In this document: positions 1-10,742 of the stretch, piece by piece | Numbering within the stretch: position 1 is the stretch's first letter | How the letters are laid out: every line of letters starts with the position of its first letter | Origin: Nonomuraea gerenzanensis | GTDB taxonomy: Bacteria > Actinomycetota > Actinomycetes > Streptosporangiales > Streptosporangiaceae | Assembly (NCBI RefSeq): GCF_020215645.1 | Contig: NZ_CP084058.1 | Span: 7,936,001 to 8,000,000 of the forward strand | DNA length: 64,000 bases | Direction of reading: 5' to 3' | Made by a program: the position numbers and the translations under genes | Notes under the pieces: model-generated | Seen by the model: only the letters and a program-made list of their open reading frames with translations | What the model was told of the DNA's origin: nothing | Databases searched by the model: none

Positions 1-1
1 C

Positions 2-904
2 TTCCACGTGACCGGCTGCTTCTCGGCCATGACGACGACGATGTTCAGCGGCGGCGGCCTGGTGCTGATGTACAAGTGGGACCCCGAGCAGGCGCTGCGC
101 CTCATCGAGCGGGAGCGGGTCACCGCCATGATCGGCGTGCCGACCAACGCCTGGCAGCTCATGTCCCACCCGGACTTCGGCAAGTACGACCTGTCGTCCC
201 TGGCCACCCTCGGCTACGGCGGCGCCCCCGCCCCGCCCAAGCTGCTGGAGCGCATCACCACGAACCTGCCCAACCGCGCCCCCTCCAACGGCTACGGCAT
301 GACCGAGACCTCCGCCCTGGCCATCGGCAACGGCGGCGCCGACTACCAGGCCAAGCCCGACAGCATCGGCCTGCCGTCCGCCGTGGTGGACGTGCGCGTG
401 GTGGACCCGATGGGCACCGAGCTGCCGCCGGGCGAGGTCGGCGAGCTGTGCGTGCGCGGCCCGAACGTCATCCTCGGCTACTGGAACAAGCCGGAGGCGA
501 CCGCGCAGACGTTCGTCAACGGCTGGCTGCACACCGGCGACCTGGCCAAGATCGACGAAGAGGGCTTCGTCTACATCGTCGACCGCGCCAAGGACATGGT
601 GATCAGGGGCGGCGAGAACGTCTACTGCGCCGAGGTGGAGGCGGCCCTGTTCGAGCATCCGGCCGTGGACGACGCCGCCGTGATCGGCGTGCCCCACGAC
701 GAGCTGGGCGAGGAGGTCGGGGCGGTCATCCGGCTGGCGCCCGGCAAGACGGTCACGGCCGGGGAGCTGCAGGCGTTCCTGGCGGAGCGGATCGCCAAGT
801 TCAAGATTCCGGTGCACGTCTGGTTCCGGGAGGGTGAGCTGCCGCGGAACCCTGGCGGGAAGATCCTCAAGACGCATCTGCGGCGGGAGGTTCTGGGCGG
901 CTGA
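2..904 (+). CDS. Acyl-CoA synthetase (AMP-forming), 3' part only
   Basis: This is the C-terminal half of a class I adenylate-forming enzyme, which activates a carboxylic acid with ATP and transfers it to CoA. The reading frame is open to the left edge, so the true start lies outside the window. About 301 codons remain of a family usually near 500-550 residues. Visible motifs are the YGMTETSA adenylate-binding motif (about residue 98), GWLHTGDLA with its ribose-binding aspartate (about 175), the hinge region around VDRAKDMVIRGGEN (about 190-205) and the catalytic lysine in NPGGKILK near the C-terminus. The acyl substrate cannot be read from this part. A FadD-type fatty acyl-CoA ligase is likely, but other short- or aryl-acid ligases share these motifs. 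Confidence 0.93.
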   Translation, partial: FHVTGCFSAMTTTMFSGGGLVLMYKWDPEQALRLIERERVTAMIGVPTNAWQLMSHPDFGKYDLSSLATLGYGGAPAPPKLLERITTNLPNRAPSNGYGMTETSALAIGNGGADYQAKPDSIGLPSAVVDVRVVDPMGTELPPGEVGELCVRGPNVILGYWNKPEATAQTFVNGWLHTGDLAKIDEEGFVYIVDRAKDMVIRGGENVYCAEVEAALFEHPAVDDAAVIGVPHDELGEEVGAVIRLAPGKTVTAGELQAFLAERIAKFKIPVHVWFREGELPRNPGGKILKTHLRREVLGG

Positions 905-963
905 GCCTGATCATCCTCCTGGGGGATCGCTAGGTTGGGCGCCTCCGTCCCCCAGGAGTGCCG

Positions 964-1722
964 GTGCGCCGCTACCGTTTCGGGTGGTTCGCCGCCTTTG
1001 TCACTGTCGTTCATCTGGGCGCGGTGTCGGTGCTCGCCGGAGTCGCGTTCGTGGGTGGTGACGGCGAGGGCTTGTGGTGGCTCGTCATCCGGGACGCGCC
1101 GCCCCTGCCCGTCTCCCCGGGTGGCTGGTGATCCTCCTGGCGGCGGCGACGGGCGGCTTGCAGGGCTGGGCCTGGTGGCAGGTGCTGTGCGGGCCCCGGC
1201 GCGGCGAGCCGCCCGCCGCCGCCCGAAGGCTGCGCGCCCATCCCGGTGAGTCACCTGCCACCGACCGGCAGATGCGCCTGCTGCGCGCCGCCCTCTCCAC
1301 CTACGCCGCCCTCAGCCTGCTCGGCGCGCCGCTGACCACGGTGACGCAGACGCGGTGGCCGCTCCTCGCGGCCCCAGCCGCGCAACTGGCCGTGGTCTGG
1401 CTGCTCTTTCCGCGTCCTGGCCGGGGTGATCCCCCTTTTCGTCCTCCAGGGCGGCAGCGTGTCCCTGCGCCTGGCCTGGCTCGCCCTCGACCTGCCCGTC
1501 GGCATCGGCACCCCCGCGATCCTCCTCCTGACCGCCGTCCTGCGCCGCACCCGCCGCCTCCTGCGCGCCACCGTCGCCGCCCTGTTCCTGTCCGCCCTCC
1601 TCCCGCTGATCTCGTACGCCGCCCCGCCCCGCCTCACGCACCGCCGCGACCCGTGGCCACCATCCGCCCCCGGCCACGCAGGCGACGGTGTCACCCGCCC
1701 AAGTGTCCGACCACCCGTGTGA
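964..1722 (+). pseudogene. Frameshifted multi-pass membrane protein gene
   Basis: No family recognised. A ribosome binding site (CAGGAG) precedes GTG at 964. The first frame reads 55 residues with one hydrophobic helix and stops at TGA 1129-1131. The next frame continues with a helix (WLVILLAAATGG) and more hydrophobic stretches to about 1406. Near 1407-1409 the reading then returns to the first frame; one extra T in TTT would explain this (CTC TTC CGC becoming CTC TTT CCG). That frame gives two or three more helices and ends at 1722. Read together the three pieces would make one protein of about 250 residues with five or six membrane segments. GTG 1128 overlaps the first stop as GTGA, so separate coupled ORFs remain possible. 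It could be a real pseudogene or sequencing error. Confidence 0.6.
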
Positions 1723-1864
1723 CGGCCCTCACACCACCCCCGTTCCCCCTGCTCAGCACCGAAATCACCACCTCGCATTACCTGGCGCGTAATCGCGGCC
1801 CCTACCCCCTGGCTGACATCTTTCAACTGTCAGCACGAACAAGGCCATCTCCAAGGAGCCCGAT

Positions 1865-2272
1865 ATGACCGCCCTTACCGTCACCACCGACCGGATGAAG
1901 TTCCTGCGCCTGGCGCTGGCCGCGGACGCCGTCGTCACCGGCGGCAACGGGCTGATCTACCTCGCCTTCGCCGGCCCGGTAGGCACCCTGCTCGGCCCGG
2001 ACGCCGGCCTGCTGCGCGGCATCGGCGTCTTCCTCCTCGTGTACGGCATCGCCGTCGGCCTCCTGGCCACCCGCCGCGAGATCAGCCCCGCCGGCACCAA
2101 GGCCGTCATCGCCCTGAACATCATCTGGACCCTGGCCAGCATCGCCGCCGTCGTCACCGGCGCGGCCGGCTTCACCACGATCGGCGCCATCTGGGCCATC
2201 GCCCAGGCCCTGGTGGTCGCGCTGTTCGCCGAGCTCCAGATCACCGGCCTGCGCAAGACCCGCACCGCCTGA
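1865..2272 (+). CDS. Small four-helix membrane protein, function unknown
   Basis: 135 residues. AAGGAG lies about 7 nt before ATG 1865, which supports this start. The protein has about four hydrophobic segments (roughly residues 15-35, 45-65, 78-100 and 105-125) and short charged loops, consistent with a small integral membrane protein. I recognise no catalytic motif. The stop codon sits at the end of the first copy of a 14-nt tandem repeat. A SnoaL-like gene follows 73 nt downstream on the same strand and may be cotranscribed, with a strong terminator after it. Confidence 0.75.
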   Translation: MTALTVTTDRMKFLRLALAADAVVTGGNGLIYLAFAGPVGTLLGPDAGLLRGIGVFLLVYGIAVGLLATRREISPAGTKAVIALNIIWTLASIAAVVTGAAGFTTIGAIWAIAQALVVALFAELQITGLRKTRTA

Positions 2273-2300
2273 CCCGCACCGCCTGACCCGCACCGCCTGA
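2259..2300 (+). repeat. Three tandem copies of a 14-nt unit across a stop codon
   Basis: The unit CCCGCACCGCCTGA occurs three times exactly in tandem at 2259-2272, 2273-2286 and 2287-2300. The first copy encodes the last codons and the TGA stop of the 135-residue membrane protein; the other two are downstream of it. The copies are identical, which suggests recent slippage or duplication. Confidence 0.95.
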
Positions 2301-2345
2301 TCCCGAAGCCGTACCCGACCACCCCTCGCAAGGGAGAGCACACCC

Positions 2346-2699
2346 ATGAACCTCATCGACCGCTACATCGCCTGCTGGAACGAGACCGACCCCGAGGCCC
2401 GCGCCAAGGCCGTGGCCGAGCTGTGGACCGAGGACGCCACCTACACCGACCCGCTCGCCGACGTCGCCGGCCACGCCGGCATCGCCGCGGTGATCGAGGG
2501 CGCGCAGGGCATGTTCCCCGGCCTGGTCTTCACCCCCGGCGACCTCTACGACGCCCACCACCACCTCGCCCGCTTCACCTGGCACCTCGGCCCGGAAGGC
2601 GGGGAGCCGGTCGCGGTCGGGTTCGACGTGGTCGAGCTGGCCGAGGACGGCAGGATCAGCAAGGTCCTCGGCTTCCTGGACAAGGTCCCGGCCGCCTGA
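2346..2699 (+). CDS. SnoaL-like / NTF2-fold protein
   Basis: 117 residues starting at ATG 2346 with GGGAGAG upstream. The N-terminal pattern (IDRYIACWNETDPEAR, then LWTEDATYTDPLADVAGHAGI) is typical of SnoaL-like NTF2-fold proteins, cone-shaped alpha+beta barrels used as small isomerases, cyclases or ligand binders. Its length matches the family. The fold is recognisable, but the ligand or reaction is not. It follows the small membrane protein gene and is closed by a 12-bp perfect hairpin at 2713-2742, so the two may form a short operon. Confidence 0.85.
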   Translation: MNLIDRYIACWNETDPEARAKAVAELWTEDATYTDPLADVAGHAGIAAVIEGAQGMFPGLVFTPGDLYDAHHHLARFTWHLGPEGGEPVAVGFDVVELAEDGRISKVLGFLDKVPAA

Positions 2700-2712
2700 A
2701 GGCCACATCACC

Positions 2713-2742
2713 ACGGCCCTCCGGAACCTCCCGGAGGGCCGT
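2713..2742 (+). terminator. Terminator hairpin after SnoaL-like gene
   Basis: A perfect 12-bp inverted repeat (ACGGCCCTCCGG, 2713-2724, pairing with 2731-2742) with a 6-nt loop, starting 13 nt after the stop codon. There is no long T tract, as is common in actinobacteria. Confidence 0.8.
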
Positions 2743-2799
2743 TCTCCTGTCCGAAAACGATTTGCCCAACGGTCAGCGCCTGACGGACAATTTCACTTC

Positions 2800-4122
2800 G
2801 TGCTGCCTGTCGTGAAACGCCTGCTCCGTCACCTTTCGCTGGACTTGAGCCCGCTGCGCGATTCGCGCGACTATCGGCTGCTCTTCAGCTCCGGCGTCAT
2901 CACGATGTTCGGCACGATGATCACGATGGTCGCGGTGCCGTACCAGATGAAGGAGCTGACGAACTCCTACCTGGCCGTCGGCCTGGTGAGCCTGGCGGAG
3001 TTCGTGCCGATGGTGGTGTGCGGCCTGTGGGGCGGTGCCATCGCCGACGCGCTCGACCGCCGCAAGATCATCGCCCTGAGCGAGCTGGGCCTGCTGGTGA
3101 CCTCCGCGGCCCTGCTGATCAACGCCATGCTGCCCAGCCCGCAGGTCTGGGTCCTGTACGTGGTCGGCGCCCTGTCCACCGGCCTGGGCTCGTTGCAGCG
3201 CCCGAGCCTGGAAGCCGTGATCCAGCAGGTGGTCAAGCACGATCAGCAGGCCGCGGCCGCCGTGCTGTCGAGCCTGCGCTGGAACTTCGGCGCCATCGTC
3301 GCCCCCGCGCTCGGCGGCCTGCTCGTCACGTGGAGCACCGCCGCCGCCTACGCCCTGGACACGCTGACGTTCCTGGTGTCGTTCGCCCTGCTCTGGCGCG
3401 TCCGGTCGATCCCGCCCGCCGAGGACGCCGCGCCCGCGTCGCTGCGGTCGCTGGTCGAGGGCGTGCGGTACGCCGTGAGCCGCAAGGACCTGATGGGCAC
3501 CTACCTCGTGGACATCGCGGCCATGGTGTTCGCGATGGCCACGTCGCTGTTCCCGTTCCTGGCCGACGAGTTGCACGCGCCGCAGGCACTCGGGCTCCTC
3601 TACTCGGCCGCCGCCGTCGGCGCCCTGATCGCCTCGCTCACCGGCCGCTGGACGGCCCGCGTGCAACGCCAGGGGCTCGGCGTGATCGTCGCGGCCGTGC
3701 TCTGGGGCGCGGGCGTGGCCCTCACCGGCCTGGCGCCGAACGTCTGGCTGGTCTTCGTCTGCATCGCGCTCGCGGGCGCCGCCGACATGATCAGCGGCAT
3801 CTTCCGCATGACCATGTGGAACCAGACCATCCCACCGGAGTACCGCGGCCGCCTGGCCGGCATCGAGCTGCTCTCCTACGCCAGCGGCCCCATGCTCGGC
3901 AACGCCAGAGCCAGCCTGATGGCCAACTTCGGCGGCACCCGTTTCTCCCTCACCAGCGGCGGCATCCTGTGCGTCGCCGCCGTCGTCGGCCTGGCCGCCG
4001 CACTGCCGAAGTTCCTGCACTACGACGCCAGGACGGACGAGCACGCCCTACGCGAGAAGGCCCGCCGCGAAGCCGCCGCCGCAGCGGAAGCCGCCGAGTC
4101 GGAGGCCAAGGCCACCACCTGA
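2800..4122 (+). CDS. MFS transporter, EntS-like exporter
   Basis: 440 residues with about twelve hydrophobic segments. The N-terminal region (LRDSRDYRLLFSSGVITMFGTMITMVAVPYQ) and the loop GGAIADALDRRKII, the family's motif A, match the EntS/MFS_3 group. That group includes the enterobactin exporter and macrolide efflux proteins. The C-terminus ends in an acidic, alanine-rich cytoplasmic tail. Start choice is uncertain: GTG 2800 and GTG 2812 are both in frame and neither has a clear ribosome binding site. No siderophore or resistance genes lie nearby, so the substrate is unknown. Confidence 0.88.
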   Translation: MLPVVKRLLRHLSLDLSPLRDSRDYRLLFSSGVITMFGTMITMVAVPYQMKELTNSYLAVGLVSLAEFVPMVVCGLWGGAIADALDRRKIIALSELGLLVTSAALLINAMLPSPQVWVLYVVGALSTGLGSLQRPSLEAVIQQVVKHDQQAAAAVLSSLRWNFGAIVAPALGGLLVTWSTAAAYALDTLTFLVSFALLWRVRSIPPAEDAAPASLRSLVEGVRYAVSRKDLMGTYLVDIAAMVFAMATSLFPFLADELHAPQALGLLYSAAAVGALIASLTGRWTARVQRQGLGVIVAAVLWGAGVALTGLAPNVWLVFVCIALAGAADMISGIFRMTMWNQTIPPEYRGRLAGIELLSYASGPMLGNARASLMANFGGTRFSLTSGGILCVAAVVGLAAALPKFLHYDARTDEHALREKARREAAAAAEAAESEAKATT

Positions 4123-4140
4123 CACAGGCGTCCGGCTACA

Positions 4141-4404
4141 GGCAGCGCGTGCGCGGGCCGAAGGCAGCATGCGCGGGCCGAAGGCAGCATGCGCGGGCCG
4201 AAGGCAGCATGCAGGCCGCAGACAGCGGCACAGGCCGCAGACAGCGGCACAGGCCGCAGACAGCGGCACAGGTCGCAGACAGCGGGGCGCATTGGCAGCA
4301 GGCAGCGCGCAGACCGTAGGCAGCGCGCTGGCCGCAGACAGCGGGCGCAAGACAGCGGGCGCAAGACAGCGGGCGCAAGACAGCGGGCGCAAGACAGCGG
4401 GCGC
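4141..4404. repeat. Mosaic of three short tandem-repeat families
   Basis: The gap between the MFS gene and the phosphoesterase (about 305 nt, 3' ends facing) is filled with tandem repeats. Family A is GCGCGGGCCGAAGGCAGCAT, three exact copies at 4151-4210. Family B is CAGGCCGCAGACAGCGGCA, three exact copies plus a diverged fourth at 4212-4285. Family C is GCGGGCGCAAGACA, four exact copies plus a partial fifth at 4341-4404. Families B and C share a GCAGACAGCGG-like core. I see no gene here: both strands are open in several frames only because the repeats lack stop codons. Confidence 0.93.
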
Positions 4405-4427
4405 GCGGGCCGCAGGCCGTGGACCGC

Positions 4428-5171
4428 TCAGCCCCTCCCCTCCGCCGCAGCGAACACCCGCAACGCCTCCGCATCGGAGTACACGCCTGTCACATACTCC
4501 CCCACCCACTCCTCAATCCCCCCGAACCCACTCCCCTCCCGCAGCCGCTCCCCCACCCACCCGGCATCAAGCGCCGTGCACCGCAACGTCACCGCGCCAC
4601 TCTCCCCGTCGAGCAACGCCCAATGCGCCCCATACGTCCCGTACGGCATCCCCACCGACCCGGGATTCACCACCCGCACCCGATCGACCAGCCGCACGAA
4701 CGGCATGTGCGTATTCCCCACCACCACGGTCGCGGCGCTCTCCCCCGCCAGCACCGCACCCCACCGCGCCAGCGAGCTGTCGACCAGGATCACCTCCTCG
4801 TCACTGCGCGGCGTCGCATGCACGAACAGGGTCTCCCCCAGCCGCCCCAGCTCCAGCACCTGCCGCTCCGGCAGCCCCGCCAGCAACGCGACCTGGTCCT
4901 CGCGCAGCTCCCCGGCCGCCCACTGGGAGACGGCATGATGGCTCACCTTGCCCGCCACCGCCTCGACCAGCTCCCGGTCGGCGTTCCCGCTCACCCACAG
5001 GGCCCGCTCCCCCAGCGAGACCAGCAGGTCGAGCGTCTCCACCGGCATCGGCCCCGCGGCCAGGTCACCGGTCAGCACGATCAGATCGGCCCCGGCCACC
5101 TCGGGCTCGGCCAGCACGGCTTCGAGCGCGGGCAGCACCCCGTGGATGTCGGAAAGCACGGCGACTCGCAT
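4428..5171 (-). CDS. Metallophosphoesterase, YfcE/MJ0936-like
   Basis: 247 residues, starting at ATG 5171 (MRVAVLSDIHG). The family motifs appear in order: SDIHG near the N-terminus, LTGDLAAGP, VSGNADRE, GNTHMPF and VNPGSVGMP. These give the metal-binding Asp, His and Asn residues of a calcineurin-like phosphoesterase of the small YfcE type. Such enzymes hydrolyse phosphodiesters or phosphomonoesters; the substrate here is unknown. A longer upstream reading frame exists but loses similarity before this methionine. The 3' end runs into the tandem-repeat region. Confidence 0.9.
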   Translation of the reverse strand: MRVAVLSDIHGVLPALEAVLAEPEVAGADLIVLTGDLAAGPMPVETLDLLVSLGERALWVSGNADRELVEAVAGKVSHHAVSQWAAGELREDQVALLAGLPERQVLELGRLGETLFVHATPRSDEEVILVDSSLARWGAVLAGESAATVVVGNTHMPFVRLVDRVRVVNPGSVGMPYGTYGAHWALLDGESGAVTLRCTALDAGWVGERLREGSGFGGIEEWVGEYVTGVYSDAEALRVFAAAEGRG

Positions 5172-5232
5172 GCCCCTACTCTTCCGCGCCGCGACGCCGC
5201 CCGGGCCCGTGTTCGCTAGCCGGGGAAAACCG

Positions 5233-5466
5233 TCAGCCCGCCTCGCGCCACCCGTCGTACCGCCCGACCAGCTCATCCACCTTGCCCAGCGCCTCGTCGT
5301 CCAGCCCTTCAAGCACGACCAGCCACTGCGCGTCCTCGGCGTCGTCCTCACCGGCGAGCGTCTCCCGCACCACCCTCGGCACGCCCAGCTCCGGGAACCA
5401 TTCGCCGAGCGTCTCGGCGACCTCCTCGGCGTCGTCCCTCTCGACGAAGACGAGCAACTGCGTCAT
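5233..5466 (-). CDS. Small acidic hypothetical protein
   Basis: 77 residues, starting at ATG 5466 with GGAGGG 6 nt upstream. It is rich in Asp and Glu with regular hydrophobic spacing, predicting a small soluble alpha/beta or helical protein. I do not recognise the family. It lies 61 nt upstream of the metallophosphoesterase on the same strand and may be cotranscribed with it. Confidence 0.65.
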   Translation of the reverse strand: MTQLLVFVERDDAEEVAETLGEWFPELGVPRVVRETLAGEDDAEDAQWLVVLEGLDDEALGKVDELVGRYDGWREAG

Positions 5467-5530
5467 CGACCGCCCTCCGTTTCGTGACGTTCACCAGGCG
5501 TGCGCACAACAGGTCGGTGGCGTTCGCGCC

Positions 5531-5824
5531 ATGACTGCCGAAGCGGTGACTGTTGAGACGACACCGCCCTCGCTCCCCGACTGGATCTTCCCGCCGCCCC
5601 AGGGCTTCGCGGCAGAGGACCTCCATCGCTTTCCGGGCAGACGCCATCAAGGGCGGAGAGCGGACGTTCTTCCACGCACGTGATGTCCTGCTCCCCGTCG
5701 AGGTGGCCTCACCTGAGTCGCGAACCCGCGGCCGTCAGCGCAAGCCGGAGCTCTATGCCCAAGCCGGCATCTCGCCGTCCCTTTCGACATCGACATCGAC
5801 CTCACCGAGATCGACCACATGTGA
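5531..5824 (+). pseudogene. Degraded Uma2-family (DUF820) endonuclease
   Basis: ATG 5531 opens a typical Uma2 N-terminus (PPSLPDWIFPPPQGFAAEDLHR). The frame then shifts near 5630. The next frame carries the nuclease-core signature VLLPVEVASPESRTRG followed by QRKPELYAQAGI, where the family has its conserved Glu and Lys. A second shift near 5775 returns to the first frame for the normal C-terminus (FDIDIDLTEID, stop at 5822-5824). About 98 codons remain of a family usually near 185-195, so internal segments are deleted as well. Uma2 proteins are PD-(D/E)XK-fold nucleases common in actinobacteria and cyanobacteria, with poorly known roles. This copy cannot be functional. Its 3' end faces pheT. 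Confidence 0.8.
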
Positions 5825-5829
5825 CGCGA

Positions 5830-5865
5830 GGGGGACCGGCACGGCATCCACCACACCGGCCCCCC
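5830..5865. terminator. Possible hairpin between Uma2 remnant and pheT
   Basis: GGGGG-A-CCGG (5830-5839) can pair with CCGG-CCCCC (5856-5864) with one bulged A. It sits 12 nt beyond the pheT stop on the minus strand. Weak evidence. Confidence 0.35.
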
Positions 5866-5876
5866 GCGAACCCACG

Positions 5877-8428
5877 TCACCCGCGCAGCTGAGCCCCCAC
5901 CCGATCCGCCGCCATGGCCACAGCAGCATCCCGCGCCGCCGTGGTCTCCTCCACGGTCAACGTCCGATCGGCAGCCCGGAACCGCATCGAGTAGGCGAGC
6001 GACTTGTTCCCCTCACCCACCTGCGCCCCCGCGTACACATCGAACAGCCGGATCGACTCCAGCAGCTCCCCGGCCCCGTCGCGCAGCGCCGCCTCCACGT
6101 CGGCCACCGGCGTGAAGTCGGGCACGATCAGCGCGACGTCCTGCGTGGCCACCGGGTAGGCCGACACCGACGGTGTCTGCACCGGCCCCGGCATGACGGC
6201 CTCCAGCCGGGTCAGCTCCAGCTCCATGGCCGCCGTGCGCGCGGGCAGCCCGTAGGCCTCGATCACCCGCGGATGCAGCTCACCGGCATGCCCCACCAGC
6301 GTGTCGCCCACGTAGAGGGCGGCGCACCGGCCGGGGTGCCAGGGCTCGTGCTGGTCGGCGCTGATGGACAGCTCCACCCGCGCCTCGGCCGCCACCAGGC
6401 GGGCGGCCTGCACCGCGTCGGCCCAGGAGGCCGCGCGGCCGGCGCCCCACCAGCCGGACCGCTCGAACTCGCCGGCCAGCACCACCGCTACCCGCAGCGG
6501 CTGGTCGGGCAGCGCCGCCTCGATGGAGGCGACCTCCTCGGCGGTCGGCCTGCGCTCGACGCCGAGCACGGGGGCCGCCTCGGGCGCGCTCGGGCGGGGC
6601 CGGTAGACCGAGCCCGTCTCGAAGATCGCCACGTCGGTGAAGCCGCGCCCGACGTTGCGCACGAGGGTCTTGAGCAGCCCCGGCAGCAGCGTCGTGCGCA
6701 TCAGCGGCTCGTCCTCGGACAGCGGGTTGGCCAGCCGTACGGCCGCGCGCCTGGCGTCGTCGGCGGGCAGCAGCAGCCGGTCGAAGTCGTCGCCGCTGAT
6801 GAACGGGTAGCTGAGCACCTCGACGTAGCCGCCCTCGGCCAGCGCCCGGCCGACGCGCCTGCGCAGCCGCTGGCCCTCGGTGAGGCCGGCGCCGGCGGGG
6901 GCGGAGGGCAGCACCGACGGGAGGCTCTCGTAGCCCTCCAGCCGGATGACCTCCTCGGCCAGGTCGTTGGGGTCGGTGAGGTCGGGACGCCAGGACGGCG
7001 GCGTCACCGTGATCATGTCGTCGCCGGTGACGGCCAGCTTGGCCGCCAGCGCACCGCCGGTCACGACGCCGGTGGGGGCCACGCCGCCCTTGCGCACGGC
7101 CGGGTCGTCGCCCTCGGCCACCACGCAGCCGACCTGCTCCAGCCGCGCGATGACGGTGTCGCGGGAGTACTCGACGCCCGCCACCCGGCTCGGGTAACCG
7201 GCCGGGATCGCGATGCGCGCGGGCTCCACCTCGACCTCGGCGTGCGTGACGCCGGGCTGCACGGTGGCGCCGCCCAGCTCGGCCAGCAGCCGCACGGCCC
7301 GCCAGGAGGCGACCAGCGGCAGCTCGCGGTCCACGCCGCGCTCGAACCGCTTGGAGGCCTCCGACACCAGCCCGTGCCGGCGTGACTCGCGGGAGATGCC
7401 GGTCGCGGAGAAGTGCGCGGCCTCGATGACGATCTCGGTGGAGACGTCGGAGATCTCGGTCTCCAGCCCGCCCATCGTGCCCGCCATCGAGATCGGCCCC
7501 GACTGGTCGGTGATGAGGATGTCGTCGGGGTCGAGCTCGCGTACGACGTGGTCGAGGGTCTCCAGCCGCTCGCCGGCCACGGCCCGCCGCACGACGATCT
7601 CGCCGCGCAGCTTCGAGCGGTCGAACGCGTGCAGCGGCTGGCCCAGCTCCAGCATCAGGTAGTTGGTGATGTCGACGGCCAGCGACACGGGACGCATGCC
7701 GGCCCGCGTCAGGCGTACGCGCATCCACAGCGGGCTCTGCGCGGCCGGGTCGAAGCCGCTCACCTCGCGCAGCACGAACCGGTCGCACGCCGTCGGGTCG
7801 GCGATGAAGGCCGGCCAGGCGGGCGCGCTCTCTGCTGGTAGCTCGACGTCGGCGGGGTCGCGGAAGGCCACCCCGAACGCCGTCGCGGCCTCGCGCGCCA
7901 CGCCTCGGATCGACAGGGCGTAGCCGATGTCGGGCGTGATCTCCAGCTCGATCACGTCCTCGCGCAGCCCGAGCAGCTCGACCACGTCGGTGCCGATCGG
8001 CGTGCCGGCGGGCAGCACCATGATGCCGTTGTGGTCGTCGCCCAGGCCGAGCTCGCGCTCGGAGCAGATCATGCCCTCGGACATGCGCCCGTACGTCTTG
8101 CGCGCCCCGACCTCGAACCCGCCGGGCAGCACGCCGCCGGGCAGCACGACGGGCACGCGGTCGCCGGCCACGAAGTTGGTGGCGCCGCAGACGATCTCGC
8201 GCGGGGTGGCCTCGCCCACCTCGACCTTGCAGTGCCTGATCGGCTTCTTGAAGCCGGTCAGCTCCTCGATCTCGAGCACCTCGCCGACCACGACGTTCTT
8301 GACGTCGTAACCGTGGGAGGTGATCGACTCGAGCTTGAGCCCGGCCGCGGTCAGCTTGTCGGCCACCTCGTGCGCGGTGACCGCCGGGAGATCGACGTAC
8401 TCCCGCAGCCAGGAGAGCGGGACCTTCA

Positions 8429-8429
<1 letters not shown>
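5877..8429 (-). CDS. pheT: Phenylalanine-tRNA ligase beta subunit
   Basis: 850 residues, the usual length for bacterial PheT. Order of domains: B1 start ([15 protein letters not shown]), an OB-fold tRNA-binding domain at about 40-150 ([30 protein letters not shown]), the B3/B4 editing domain at about 210-380 ([25 protein letters not shown]), a B5 domain, the catalytic-like core at about 490-740, and a C-terminal ferredoxin-fold anticodon-binding domain at about 755-848 ([15 protein letters not shown]). It pairs with PheS as an (alpha-beta)2 enzyme charging tRNA-Phe. Its ATG overlaps the pheS stop by one base (TGATG), so the two are translationally coupled. Confidence 0.98.
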
Positions 8430-10692
<2,263 letters not shown>

Positions 10693-10742
10693 GACCTCGC
10701 CTCCTCCGCCTACAACGCCGACAATAGCGGGTTTCCGGCCGC

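Noticed and set aside
4141..4404. Possible CRISPR array
   Set aside because: Repeats are directly tandem with no unique spacers, units differ in length and no cas genes are present.
4020..4509. Overlapping Cys/Leu/Arg-rich minus-strand frames with peptide repeats
   Set aside because: They are translations of the tandem DNA repeats and of the reverse of the MFS gene; three frames look equally 'repetitive', none with a convincing start.
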